This document shows, piece by piece, positions 43,854 through 53,771 of a stretch of 64,000 bases of DNA. The notes beneath the pieces are model-generated. The model worked only from the letters and a program-made list of their open reading frames with translations. It was not told the origin of the DNA and searched no databases. Numbering within the stretch: position 1 is the stretch's first letter; the number at the start of each line of letters is the position of its first letter. The stretch covers positions 1 through 64,000 of the forward strand of contig JASEEU010000001.1 of assembly GCA_030019445.1 (NCBI GenBank), in the 5' to 3' direction. This DNA comes from Anaerosomatales bacterium (GTDB lineage: Bacteria > Actinomycetota > Coriobacteriia > Anaerosomatales > Anaerosomataceae). Position numbers and translations under genes: made by a program.

Positions 43854-45284
43854 ATGGTCGTCAGCCTGACCCTCAACATCGCGCTGCTCGTGGCGCTGAC
43901 GGTCGTCCAACAGACGGTGGTCCGACGCTGGCAGCCGGGCAGCGTGCCGTACGTCGTGTCGTCAGGCATCCTCTTCGGGGGCGTCGCCATCCTCGGGATG
44001 ATGACGCCTGTCGTCATGGCTGAAGGCATCATCTACGACGGCCGCTCCGTCATCCTCGGTATCGCCGGTCTCTTCACGGGCCCGGTCGCCGGCGGCATCG
44101 CGGCGGTCATGGCCGCCGCGTACCGCCTCCACCTCGGCGGACCGGGGGCGATCGTGGGCGTGGCGGTGATCGCCGAGGCGACCGTGCTCGGTGTGGCATT
44201 CCACTACATCCGGCGTCGCAGCGAGCGCGCCATGAGCTGGCCGCTTCTCCTCGCCCTCGGGCTTCTGGTGCACGTGGTCATGCTGGCCCTGCAGTACGCC
44301 ATCCCCGGTGGGGTCGGGCCCGACATCGTGCGACACATCGCGCTGCCGGTGCTCGTCGTCTATCCGCTCGGGATGCTGCTCGTAGCGCGCCTCATGCTCG
44401 ACCAGGAGGAGCGCTACCAGCGCGAACAGCGCCTGTCCGCCATGAACGAGACGCTCGAGCGCGAGGTGGCCGAGCGCACGTCCGAGCTGGCCGAGGCGAA
44501 CGAGGAGCTCGCGTCGATGAACGAGGAGCTCACCTCCATGAACGAGATGCTGGCCACCCTCAACGAGGAGCTCGAGGCCGCCAACAGCGCCAAGAGCGAC
44601 TTCCTCGCCAGCATGAGCCACGAGTTCCGCACGCCGCTCAACTCCATCATCGGGTTCACCGACGTGCTGCTGAGCGGGATGGCCGGCGAGCTCGCAGCCG
44701 AGCAGCGCAAGCAGATCGGCATGGTCAACGCCTCAGGCAAGCATCTGCTGGCGCTCGTCAACGATGTGCTCGACCTCGCCAAGATCGAGGCCAGGAAGCT
44801 CGTCCCCGAGCCGGTCGTCTTCGACCTCGCCGTCGAGCTCGAGGCGGTGGTAGGGACGATGCGTCCACAGGCCGAAGCGAAGGGTCTCTTGCTCACCTCA
44901 TCGCTATGCCGTGCCCACATCGAGGTCGAGAGCGATCCCCGGATGGTGCGGCAGATCATCTTGAACCTGCTCTCCAATGCGGTGAAGTTCACCCACGAGG
45001 GCGCCGTCAGCCTCGACGCCCGGTGCGACGATGACGGGCTTCGCATCGAGGTCGCGGATACCGGCCCGGGGGTCCCGACCGAGCACCAGACGACCATCTT
45101 CGAGGCTTTCACGCAGCTGGATGGTCACACGGGTCTTGCGCCTGATGGCACGGGCCTCGGTCTCGCGATCAGCCTCCGTCTCGCGCGAGCGCTCGGCGGC
45201 GAGCTGCGCCTTGAATCCACACCGGGCAAGGGGTCGCGCTTCACACTGCTGCTGCCCACGGCGTGCCCGGAGTCGGTCACCTAG
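43854..45284 (+). CDS. Orphan sensor histidine kinase with 5TMR-LYT membrane domain
   Basis: 476 residues. The N-terminal part (about 1-185) has five or six spans with GGVAILGMMTPVVMAEGIIY, GRSVILGIAGLFTGPVAGGI and GGPGAIVGVAV, matching the LytS-type 5TM sensor domain. A coiled coil rich in repeated NEEL units (about 195-245) leads to the kinase core: H-box MSHEFRTPLNSIIGF near 255-269, N-box LNLLSNAVKFT, G1 EVADTGPGVP and G2 GTGLGLAIS. The H-box is of the HisKA type, not the LytS type. No response regulator is adjacent. Confidence 0.92.
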   Translation: MVVSLTLNIALLVALTVVQQTVVRRWQPGSVPYVVSSGILFGGVAILGMMTPVVMAEGIIYDGRSVILGIAGLFTGPVAGGIAAVMAAAYRLHLGGPGAIVGVAVIAEATVLGVAFHYIRRRSERAMSWPLLLALGLLVHVVMLALQYAIPGGVGPDIVRHIALPVLVVYPLGMLLVARLMLDQEERYQREQRLSAMNETLEREVAERTSELAEANEELASMNEELTSMNEMLATLNEELEAANSAKSDFLASMSHEFRTPLNSIIGFTDVLLSGMAGELAAEQRKQIGMVNASGKHLLALVNDVLDLAKIEARKLVPEPVVFDLAVELEAVVGTMRPQAEAKGLLLTSSLCRAHIEVESDPRMVRQIILNLLSNAVKFTHEGAVSLDARCDDDGLRIEVADTGPGVPTEHQTTIFEAFTQLDGHTGLAPDGTGLGLAISLRLARALGGELRLESTPGKGSRFTLLLPTACPESVT

Positions 45285-45303
45285 CCTCCGCGATCGCACC
45301 ATG

Positions 45304-45334
45304 GCTGCCAGCGCGCTCGGCTGGCGGCCTTTTT
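45304..45334 (+). terminator. Rho-independent terminator of the histidine kinase gene
   Basis: GCTGCCAGC pairs with GCTGGCGGC (one G-U) over a 7-nt loop, followed by CTTTTT. A canonical intrinsic terminator, rare in this window for its T-run. Confidence 0.85.
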
Positions 45335-45336
45335 GT

Positions 45337-45342
45337 TATAGT
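45337..45342 (+). promoter_or_regulatory. -10 box of tRNA-Leu
   Basis: TATAGT lies 20 nt before the tRNA, immediately after the terminator T-run. Confidence 0.45.
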
Positions 45343-45361
45343 TGGAGGTCGGCTCGACCGT

Positions 45362-45446
45362 GCGGGCGTGGCGGAATTGGCAGACGCGCCGGGTTTAGGT
45401 CCCGGTGAGGCGACTCGTGGAGGTTCGAGCCCTCTCGCCCGCACCA
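45362..45446 (+). tRNA. tRNA-Leu (anticodon TAG)
   Basis: Acceptor GCGGGCG/CGCCCGC, anticodon stem CCGGG/CCCGG around TTTAGGT (TAG), a long variable arm of the type-II tRNA, T arm GGTTCGAGCC, encoded CCA. The trigger factor gene starts 59 nt later. Confidence 0.96.
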
Positions 45447-45504
45447 CAGACAGCACGGGCGGCGCCCGCCGCCGAACCGATACATCCGCAAGACAGGAGG
45501 AACG

Positions 45505-45507
45505 TTG
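45505..45507 (+). promoter_or_regulatory. TTG start codon of tig with strong ribosome site
   Basis: AGGAGG at 45495-45500 stands 4 nt before TTG, and no ATG or GTG in frame fits the trigger factor N-terminus ([16 protein letters not shown]). Confidence 0.75.
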
Positions 45508-46830
45508 GAGACAGCAGTCGAGCGCCTCGAGGACGGGCGCGTGAAGATCGACATCACCGTACCCGTCGAGGACGTGGAGAAGGAGATCGCCGCGGCGTAC
45601 GCCGAGATGGCGAAGCGCGTCCGCATCCCGGGTTTCCGCGCCGGCAAAGCCCCGCGCGCGGTCATCGATCGGCATGTCGGTCGGGACGCGATACTTGCGG
45701 AGGCGCAGGAGTCGGTCGTCTCGGCAGGTTACACGCGGGCGCTCTCCGAGAACGATATCCGCCCCATCGAGGGACCGGACACCGGCGAGCTCGACGCGCT
45801 CGTGCCCGGCGAGCCGTTCACGTTCAGCGCGACGGTCGCGGTCCGGCCCGAGCTCACGCTCTCGTCGGTCGACGACATCACCATCACCGTTCCCCCCGCC
45901 GAGGCGACCGACCGCGAGGTGGACGCGCAGATCGAGTACACGCGCGGCCGCTACGCGACGCTCGAAGCGGTGGACGCGCCGGTCGCCGAGGAGGACTTCG
46001 CGCTCATCTCCTTCGTCGGGACGATCGGCGGCGAGCCCTACGAGGGCAACGTGGTCGACAAGTACCTCTACGAGATGGGCAAGGGGCTCATGCCCGAGGA
46101 GTTCGAGGCGGCACTCGTCGGCGCTACGGCAGGCGAGAGCGTGGTGGCGACGTTCGAGATCCCCGAGGACTCGAGCAACCCCGAGTACGTCGGCAAGGAG
46201 GCTCGCTTCGAGATCGAGGTCCACGAGGTCAAGAGCAAGGTCCTCCCCGAGCTCGACGACGAGTTCGCGGCCTCGGTCGGCGGCTACGACTCGATGGACG
46301 AGTACCGTGCCGATGTGAAGGCGCGCCTGGACGAGAGCAAGCAGTCGGGGCACATGCGACGCATCGAGGCGGCGGCCATCGACGCGCTTGTCGAGCGCCT
46401 CGAGGGCGAGGTGCCCGAGCAGATGATCGAATCGCGCGCTGCCAACATGACACGCGACTTCTTCGAGAACCTGGAGCAGCAGGGTATCGGTCTGCAGCAG
46501 TACGTGGAGGCGACCGGTTTCACTCCCGAGCGCATCCAGACCGACATCGCCGACCAGGCTGCGCACCGCGTGCGTACCGACCTGGCGCTCGAGGCATACT
46601 TCCGTCAGAGGGGTATGTCACTCTCACAGAACGACGTCGACGAGGCCGTGCTCGAGCTCGCCGGCGGGGACGAGGACGGCGCCGAGCGGATGCGCGAGGA
46701 GCTGATCGAGGCGGGAGCGCTGCCCATCGTCAAAGAGCAGCTGATGCAGCGCAAGGCGCTGCGGGACCTCATCGACCGGGTCGAGGTGGTCGAGGTTGAG
46801 CCCGATCCGGCCGAGGCAGAGGAGGAGTAG
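45505..46830 (+). CDS. tig: Trigger factor
   Basis: 441 residues. Ribosome-bound chaperone with peptidyl-prolyl isomerase activity. The N-terminal ribosome-binding signature [11 protein letters not shown] (about 48-58, in place of the usual GFRxGKxP) is present. The FKBP-type PPIase domain covers about 150-240 ([19 protein letters not shown]) and the long helical C-terminal arms follow. It ends 4 nt before clpP, the standard tig-clpP-clpX order. Confidence 0.97.
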   Translation: METAVERLEDGRVKIDITVPVEDVEKEIAAAYAEMAKRVRIPGFRAGKAPRAVIDRHVGRDAILAEAQESVVSAGYTRALSENDIRPIEGPDTGELDALVPGEPFTFSATVAVRPELTLSSVDDITITVPPAEATDREVDAQIEYTRGRYATLEAVDAPVAEEDFALISFVGTIGGEPYEGNVVDKYLYEMGKGLMPEEFEAALVGATAGESVVATFEIPEDSSNPEYVGKEARFEIEVHEVKSKVLPELDDEFAASVGGYDSMDEYRADVKARLDESKQSGHMRRIEAAAIDALVERLEGEVPEQMIESRAANMTRDFFENLEQQGIGLQQYVEATGFTPERIQTDIADQAAHRVRTDLALEAYFRQRGMSLSQNDVDEAVLELAGGDEDGAERMREELIEAGALPIVKEQLMQRKALRDLIDRVEVVEVEPDPAEAEEE

Positions 46831-46834
46831 CGCC

Positions 46835-47446
46835 ATGAGTGCGGACCCCAAGAGCCTGGTACCCATCGTCATCGAGCAGACCTCGCGCGGCGAGCGTTCG
46901 TTCGACATCTTCTCGCGGCTGCTCAACGAGCGGGTCGTCTTTCTCGGCCATGAGATCGGCGATGAGATCTCCAACCTCGTGATCGCCCAGCTCCTGCATC
47001 TTGAGAGCGAGGATCCCGAGAAGGACATCAACCTGTACATCAACTCGCCCGGCGGTTCCGTCACGGCGGGGCTCGCCATCTACGACACCATGCAGTACAT
47101 CCGCTGCGATGTGAGCACCATCTGCATCGGCCAGTGCGCCTCGATGGCGGCCGTGCTGCTCACGGCCGGTGCCGCGGGCAAGCGGTTCGCGCTCCCCAAC
47201 AGCCGCATCCTCATACACCAGCCGTGGGGCGGCGCGCAGGGCCAGGTGACGGACATCGAGATCCAGGCCAAGGAGATGCTCCGCCTCCGCGAGACGCTGG
47301 ACAAGATCATGGCCAAGCACACCGGGCAGACGATCGAGACCATCCACACCGACACCGAGCGGGACAACATCATGACCGCCGACGAAGCCAAGGCATACGG
47401 CCTCGTCGACGAGGTGTTCGAGCGCCGCGTCGTACAGGAGAGCTGA
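46835..47446 (+). CDS. clpP: ATP-dependent Clp protease proteolytic subunit
   Basis: 203 residues from the ATG at 46835. Serine protease forming the tetradecameric barrel. The catalytic Ser is in [14 protein letters not shown] near 101-114, His in [13 protein letters not shown] near 126-138 and the Asp in the following helix. [20 protein letters not shown] is diagnostic. It degrades ssrA-tagged and other substrates handed over by ClpX, encoded 7 nt downstream. Confidence 0.98.
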   Translation: MSADPKSLVPIVIEQTSRGERSFDIFSRLLNERVVFLGHEIGDEISNLVIAQLLHLESEDPEKDINLYINSPGGSVTAGLAIYDTMQYIRCDVSTICIGQCASMAAVLLTAGAAGKRFALPNSRILIHQPWGGAQGQVTDIEIQAKEMLRLRETLDKIMAKHTGQTIETIHTDTERDNIMTADEAKAYGLVDEVFERRVVQES

Positions 47447-47453
47447 TACGCCG

Positions 47454-48718
<1,265 letters not shown>

Positions 48719-48722
<4 letters not shown>

Positions 48723-48934
48723 CGTGCCCCGAGGATCTCCTCGGCGCGCTCGACCTGGCTCGGGTAGAGATCGGTCGGCACCGCGTCGCGACCGAGCGCG
48801 GAGAACACCATGAAGCGCGCGCACTGGCTGTTGTCGTCCCGGCAGTAGCGGTTCTTGATGATGTGCGCCATCGATGGCATCTCGGCCATCTGGTCGTTGA
48901 AGAACGGGCACGCCGGCAGGCATTGGCAGTCCAT
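48719..48934 (-). CDS. Small cysteine-rich protein
   Basis: 71 residues from the ATG at 48934 with GGAGGAG 5 nt upstream. Six cysteines: three in [14 protein letters not shown] at the front, one in [14 protein letters not shown] paired with a second, giving CxC-x3-C and C-x6-C groups. Such spacing suits a metal or iron-sulfur site. The FFND...YC...CARF layout recalls short conserved proteins of anaerobes with no known role. It overlaps the end of clpX by 4 nt (tail to tail). TATACT on the minus strand (49019-49014) could be its -10. Confidence 0.72.
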
Positions 48935-49055
48935 CCGCACTCCTCCGTTGCTTTCCGTCGTGGTCGCTATCTGTGGTTTCGGCGGCCGGGACCGCGCGCC
49001 TTATACCACGCCCAGTATATCGTTCCTGTGATTCGCGGGCCGTCGGCGTTTCGCG

Positions 49056-49061
49056 TAGAAT
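49056..49061 (+). promoter_or_regulatory. -10 box of valS
   Basis: TAGAAT 35 nt before the ATG; GGGAGG ribosome site at 49085-49090. No T-box signature was found here, unlike pheS. Confidence 0.4.
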
Positions 49062-49095
49062 CGTCTGTCATCCGGTACCCGTCGGGAGGCAGCGA

Positions 49096-51750
49096 ATGTC
49101 CGAGATGCCCACAGCGTATGACCCCAGGGCGGTCGAGGGACCGATCTTCGACTCGTGGGTGGAGGGGCGCTACTTCGAGCAGGACGTGGTCCGCGGTGTC
49201 GCTCCGTTCACCATCGTCATCCCGCCGCCGAACGTCACCGGGTCGCTGCACATGGGTCACGCCCTGAACAATACGATCCAGGACGTCGTGATCCGGCGCA
49301 GCCGCATGACGGGGCGGCCGACCCGCTGGGTGCTCGGCACCGACCACGCGGGCATAGCCACGCAGAACAAAGTCGAGCAGATGCTGGCCGCTCAGGGCAA
49401 GTCACGGCATGATGTCGGCCGCGAGCGCTTCGTCGAGCTGTGCTGGGAGTGGCGCGCCGAGCACGGCAGCACCATCATCGGCCAGCTCAAGGCGATGGGG
49501 TGCAGCTGCGACTACTCCGACGAGCACTTCACGATGGATCCCGGCTATCAGGCAGCTGTCCGCAAGGTGTTCGTCGACTGGTACGATGCCGGGCTCATCT
49601 ACCGGGGCAAGCGCATCATCAACTGGTGTCCGCGCTGCTCCACGGCGCTCTCTGACATCGAGGTCGAGCACGAGGAGCTCGACGGCCACCTGTGGCACAT
49701 CCGGTACCCCTTGAAGTCGCCGGTCGGCGGCGTGGACCACGTCGTCGTGGCGACCACGCGCCCCGAGACGATGCTCGGTGACACATGCGTGGCGGTGCAC
49801 CCCGACGACGAGCGCTACACGGCGCTCGTGGGCGCGACGGTCGTGCTCCCGCTCCTCGGTCGCGAGATCCCCGTGGTGGCGGATGCGTACGTCGACCCCA
49901 CGTTCGGGACCGGCGTGGTGAAGGTCACCCCGGCGCACGACCCGAACGACTTCGAGATCGGCGAACGGCACGGCTGTCCGAAAGTGAACATCATGAACGC
50001 GGACGCCACGATCTCGGAGGACGGCGGGCCGTACGCCGGCCTCGAGCGCTACGAGGCGCGCGCGCGCGTGGTGGCCGACCTCGAGGCGCAGGGGCTGCTC
50101 GTGCAGACCGAGGACCATCTCCACTCCGTCGGTCACTGCTATCGCTGCCACACGGTGATCGAGCCGTGGCTGTCCGACCAGTGGTTCGTCGACATGAAGC
50201 CGCTGGCCGCGCCCGCGATCGAGGCAGTGCGTGACGAGCGGGTCACGTTCCATCCCAGACGCTGGGAGAACGTGTACTTCCACTGGATGGAGAACATACG
50301 GGACTGGTGCGTCTCCCGGCAGCTGTGGTGGGGTCACCAGATCCCGGTCTTCTACTGCGACGGGTGCGGTGCCGAGGTGGCGAGCGAGACCGATCTCACC
50401 GAGTGTCCGACGTGCGGCGGCCCCGTGCGTCAGGACCCCGATGTGCTCGACACGTGGTTCTCCTCGCAACTGTGGCCGTTCGCGACGCTCGGCTGGCCCG
50501 AGCAGACCCCCGAGCTCGGGTACTTCTACCCGGGCAGCGTCCTGTCGACCGCGCGCGACATCCTGTTCCTCTGGGTGGCGCGCATGATCATGAGCGGCAT
50601 GTACTTCAACCAGGGCGAGATCCCGTTCGCCGACGTCATCATCCACCCGACCGTGTTCAACGCCGAAGGCAAGCGGATGAGCAAGTCGCTCGGCACAGGC
50701 GTCGACCCCCTCGACCTCATGGACAGCTACGGCGCCGACGGCATGCGCTTCGGTCTCATGCTGCAGGTGACCGGCAATCAGGACATCCGCTTCTCGGAAG
50801 AGAAGCTCATCTCGAGCCGCAATTTCGCCAACAAGATCTGGAACGCGAGCCGGTTCGTGCTCATGAACGTGGCCGAGGACTACGAGCCGGGCGAGCCCGT
50901 TGCCGAGACGGTCGCGGACGCCTGGATCCTCTCGCGGCTCGCCGACCTCGCCGCGCGCGTGGACGAAGGGCTGCTCGCGTATGAGTTCGGCGAGACGGCG
51001 CGGGCGCTCTACGACTTCTTCTGGAGCGAGTTCTGCGACTGGTACATCGAGCTCGCCAAGCCGCGCCTCGCGGCGGGCGGGCCCGGGAGGACCGCGGTGC
51101 AGCGCAACCTCGTGTTCGTCCTCGATCGCGCGCTGCGCCTGCTCCACCCGATGATGCCGTTCTTGACCGAGGAGATCTGGCGGCGCCTGCCGCTGCCCGA
51201 TGCCGAGCGGGCAGCGTCGCTGATGGTCGCTGAGTGGCCCGATCCGGCGACGCTCGAGCGATTCCGCGACGAGGATGCCGAGCGCTCGATCGCGCTCGTC
51301 ATGGAGCTCGTGACCGCCGTGCGCGCGGTGCGCGCGCGCTACACAGTGTCGCCGCGCACCGGGCTCGACGTCGTCGCCCGTGTCCCCGCGGGCGAGGCGA
51401 TGGTCCTCGAGAACCAGGCCGCGTACCTCCGGGCACTCGCGGGGATCGACACGCTGACGATCGCTCCGGACGCCGGGAAGCCGCGTCATGCGGCGAGCGC
51501 CGTCGCGGCGGGCGGCGAGGTCTTCGTGTCTCTCGAGGGCATCGTGGACCTCGAACTCGAGCGTGCGCGTGTCGCACGCGAGCTGGAGAAGGCCGAGTCC
51601 GAGCTCTCCAAAGTGAACAGGAAGCTCTCGAACGAGGGCTTCCTTGCCAAGGCGGCTCCGGAGGTCATCGAGAAGGACCGGTCCAAGGCGGCCGAGCTCG
51701 CCGAGACTGTGGCGACGCTGACAGCGCAGCTGGGCGAGCTCGCCGACTGA
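49096..51750 (+). CDS. valS: Valyl-tRNA synthetase
   Basis: 884 residues from the ATG at 49096. Class I synthetase with PPPNVTGSLHMGHAL (HIGH motif, about 42-56), an editing CP1 insertion (about 190-350), a zinc-like CPTCGG element near 440, KRMSKSLG (KMSKS, about 525) and a C-terminal coiled coil (LELERARVARELEKAESELS onward). Length and domain order are normal. Upstream codons of the frame precede the promoter and are excluded. folC starts 4 nt later. Confidence 0.97.
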   Translation: MSEMPTAYDPRAVEGPIFDSWVEGRYFEQDVVRGVAPFTIVIPPPNVTGSLHMGHALNNTIQDVVIRRSRMTGRPTRWVLGTDHAGIATQNKVEQMLAAQGKSRHDVGRERFVELCWEWRAEHGSTIIGQLKAMGCSCDYSDEHFTMDPGYQAAVRKVFVDWYDAGLIYRGKRIINWCPRCSTALSDIEVEHEELDGHLWHIRYPLKSPVGGVDHVVVATTRPETMLGDTCVAVHPDDERYTALVGATVVLPLLGREIPVVADAYVDPTFGTGVVKVTPAHDPNDFEIGERHGCPKVNIMNADATISEDGGPYAGLERYEARARVVADLEAQGLLVQTEDHLHSVGHCYRCHTVIEPWLSDQWFVDMKPLAAPAIEAVRDERVTFHPRRWENVYFHWMENIRDWCVSRQLWWGHQIPVFYCDGCGAEVASETDLTECPTCGGPVRQDPDVLDTWFSSQLWPFATLGWPEQTPELGYFYPGSVLSTARDILFLWVARMIMSGMYFNQGEIPFADVIIHPTVFNAEGKRMSKSLGTGVDPLDLMDSYGADGMRFGLMLQVTGNQDIRFSEEKLISSRNFANKIWNASRFVLMNVAEDYEPGEPVAETVADAWILSRLADLAARVDEGLLAYEFGETARALYDFFWSEFCDWYIELAKPRLAAGGPGRTAVQRNLVFVLDRALRLLHPMMPFLTEEIWRRLPLPDAERAASLMVAEWPDPATLERFRDEDAERSIALVMELVTAVRAVRARYTVSPRTGLDVVARVPAGEAMVLENQAAYLRALAGIDTLTIAPDAGKPRHAASAVAAGGEVFVSLEGIVDLELERARVARELEKAESELSKVNRKLSNEGFLAKAAPEVIEKDRSKAAELAETVATLTAQLGELAD

Positions 51751-51754
51751 CGCC

Positions 51755-53092
51755 ATGGAGCCCTCACGCGCGCTCACGTACGGCGAGGCTCTCGAGCTGC
51801 TCGAGGGCGCGCTGACGTTCGGTATCAACCCGTCACTCGATGGGATCAGGGCGCTCGTCGGCGCGATGGGCGACCCGCACTCCGCCTACGGCGTCTGCCA
51901 GGTGACGGGCACCAACGGGAAGACGTCGGTGACGCGCTTGCTCGCGGCGCTCCTCTCGGCGCATGGCCTGAAGACGGGGGCGTACACGAGCCCGCATCTC
52001 GTCTCGTACGTCGAGCGCATGGAAGTGGACGGCGCTCCCGTGACCGAGGCCGCGTTCGCTGCGGCTCTCGGCGCCGCGGACGTCGCCGCGCGCGCGGTGC
52101 TCGAGCATAGCGCGCAGACGCTCGGCGTGGCGGCCGAGTCGTTGGGCGCGACGTTCACCGAGTTCGAGCTGCTGACCGCGGCCGCTCTCTGGCTCTATCG
52201 CGAACAGCGGGTCGACTGGGCCGTGCTCGAGGTGGGCATGGGGGGCCGGTGGGACGCCACGAGCGTCACGGTCCCTGCCGTCGCGGTGGTGACCGGCGTC
52301 GCGCTCGACCACACCGAGCGGCTCGGATCCACGCGCGAGGCCATCGCCGCCGACAAGGCGCACATCATCAAGCGCGGGAGCGTCGCGGTCCTGGGGCCGG
52401 GGTGCGCCGGCGTCGAGGACATCCTGTTCTCGCGAGCGCGTGAGATGGGGGCCGAGGTGGTGCGCGTCGGCCGGGACGAGGACGACGTCACCTGGGAGGT
52501 CTTGGAGGCGCCCACAGCGCCGGGCGGCCCCCTGCGGCTCACCGTGACCGGCGTGCGGGGCCGGTACGAGGGTCTCGAGGTCCGCGCCCCGGCATACCAG
52601 GCTCCCAACATCGCTACGGCCGTGGCCGCCGCGGAGGCGGCGCTCGGACGGCCCCTCGATGCGGAGGCGATCGCCCGGCGCCTGGCCGCGATGCGCTTCC
52701 CCGGTCGCTTCGAGCTCGTGCGACCGGAGCCGCCGCTCGTGATCGACGGCGCCCACAACCCGGAGGCGGCCGGCGTGCTCGCGCGATCCATAGCCGGGGC
52801 GTTCGGCGGTGTCCGGCCCGCGATCGTGCTCGGCGTGCTGGCCGATAAGGACGCTGCCGGGATCGTGCGCGCCCTGGCCCCTGTGGCCGCCCGGTTCGTA
52901 TGCGCCGCGCCGACGAGCTCGCGGGCACTGCCCGCCGCCGACCTTGCCGCGGTGGTGGCCGAGGAGACCGACGTTGCAGTGGAGGTCAAGCCGTCGATCG
53001 CGGCTGCGCTGCTCGCCGTGTCGGGGGAGCCCGCCGTCGTCACCGGCAGCACGTACACGGCGGGGGAGGCGCGGGGGCTCATCCTCGGCTGA
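51755..53092 (+). CDS. folC: Folylpolyglutamate/dihydrofolate synthase
   Basis: 445 residues. Mur-ligase superfamily enzyme adding glutamate to folates. P-loop VTGTNGKTSVTRLL near 49-62, YTSPHLVSYVERMEVDG, EVGMGGRWDATS, KAHIIKRG and the C-terminal domain with DGAHNPEAAGVLARSI are present. It follows valS after 4 nt, as in many Gram-positives. Confidence 0.95.
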   Translation: MEPSRALTYGEALELLEGALTFGINPSLDGIRALVGAMGDPHSAYGVCQVTGTNGKTSVTRLLAALLSAHGLKTGAYTSPHLVSYVERMEVDGAPVTEAAFAAALGAADVAARAVLEHSAQTLGVAAESLGATFTEFELLTAAALWLYREQRVDWAVLEVGMGGRWDATSVTVPAVAVVTGVALDHTERLGSTREAIAADKAHIIKRGSVAVLGPGCAGVEDILFSRAREMGAEVVRVGRDEDDVTWEVLEAPTAPGGPLRLTVTGVRGRYEGLEVRAPAYQAPNIATAVAAAEAALGRPLDAEAIARRLAAMRFPGRFELVRPEPPLVIDGAHNPEAAGVLARSIAGAFGGVRPAIVLGVLADKDAAGIVRALAPVAARFVCAAPTSSRALPAADLAAVVAEETDVAVEVKPSIAAALLAVSGEPAVVTGSTYTAGEARGLILG

Positions 53093-53266
53093 GCGCTCCT
53101 GTGCGACGGCCGCGGGCGCCCGCTCGCGCTCCCGCGGGCTCGCCGCGTGCTTCATCGCCGCAGGTGGACGCGCTCGGCCAGCGGTCTTTCTGCTATCATC
53201 CCGAATAGTCGTGGCGGAGCGGGGGGACCCGCACGGACATGCCCAGCGCGGCCAGGAAGGACACGC

Positions 53267-53710
53267 ATGGACGCACTCGTCGGAGATATCCTCGATCCGA
53301 TCCTCTCGAGCCCCGCATTCCAGCTGCTCAAGCAGTTGAGCATCCTCTTCTTCGTCGTGTTCACCGCCGCCCTGGTCTTCTGGACGTGGCGTGACGCGCA
53401 GCGCCGGGGCGCGATGCCGTGGTTCTGGGCGCTCGTCGTGCTGCTGTTCAATCTCGCCGGTTGGGCTATCTACATGGTCATCCGGCCGCCGGAGCTCAAG
53501 GAGGACGCGCTCGAGCGCGAGCTTGAGATCCGTGCGCGCGAGGCCGAGCTGCGCCACAGCCCGGTGTGCCCGGCGTGCCAGAACCCGGTCGAGCCCGATT
53601 ACCTCATCTGCCCGACGTGCATGAAGAAGCTCAAGAAGCCCTGTATCAGCTGCGAGCGAGCGCTCAAGCTCGACTGGGGTGTGTGTCCGTACTGCAAGAC
53701 CAAGCAGTGA
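53267..53710 (+). CDS. Membrane protein with double zinc-ribbon
   Basis: 147 residues from the ATG at 53267 with AGGAAGG upstream. Two membrane spans (about 20-40 and 50-70: LFFVVFTAALVFWTW, ALVVLLFNLAGWAIYMVI), a charged helix (LEREREIR-like), then two Cys pairs plus two more (CPACQNPVEPDYLICPTCMK, CISCERALKLDWGVCPYCK) forming a double zinc ribbon facing the cytosol. The family occurs in Actinomycetota between folC and thrS-like genes, function unknown. A TATCAT -10-like box lies at 53194. Confidence 0.82.
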   Translation: MDALVGDILDPILSSPAFQLLKQLSILFFVVFTAALVFWTWRDAQRRGAMPWFWALVVLLFNLAGWAIYMVIRPPELKEDALERELEIRAREAELRHSPVCPACQNPVEPDYLICPTCMKKLKKPCISCERALKLDWGVCPYCKTKQ

Positions 53711-53717
53711 CCCTCAC

Positions 53718-53739
53718 GGGCCCGCCGAGCGGCGGGCCC
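53718..53739 (+). terminator. Hairpin after the zinc-ribbon gene
   Basis: GGGCCCGCC pairs with GGCGGGCCC over GAGC; no T-run. It lies 33 nt before thrS. Confidence 0.5.
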
Positions 53740-53771
53740 GCCTGCACGTGAGCGAAGGAGCGTCTGATCCC

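Noticed and set aside
44500-44590. Tandem repeat in the histidine kinase gene
   Set aside because: The repeated NEEL codons are a coiled coil of the protein and not a DNA repeat of separate interest.
49021-49095. T-box or other riboswitch before valS
   Set aside because: No AGGGTGGNACCGCG-like core and too short a leader.
52195-53082. Long minus-strand frames opposite folC (and similar ones opposite valS, thrS and pheT)
   Set aside because: Shadows of well-identified genes; low-complexity translations.
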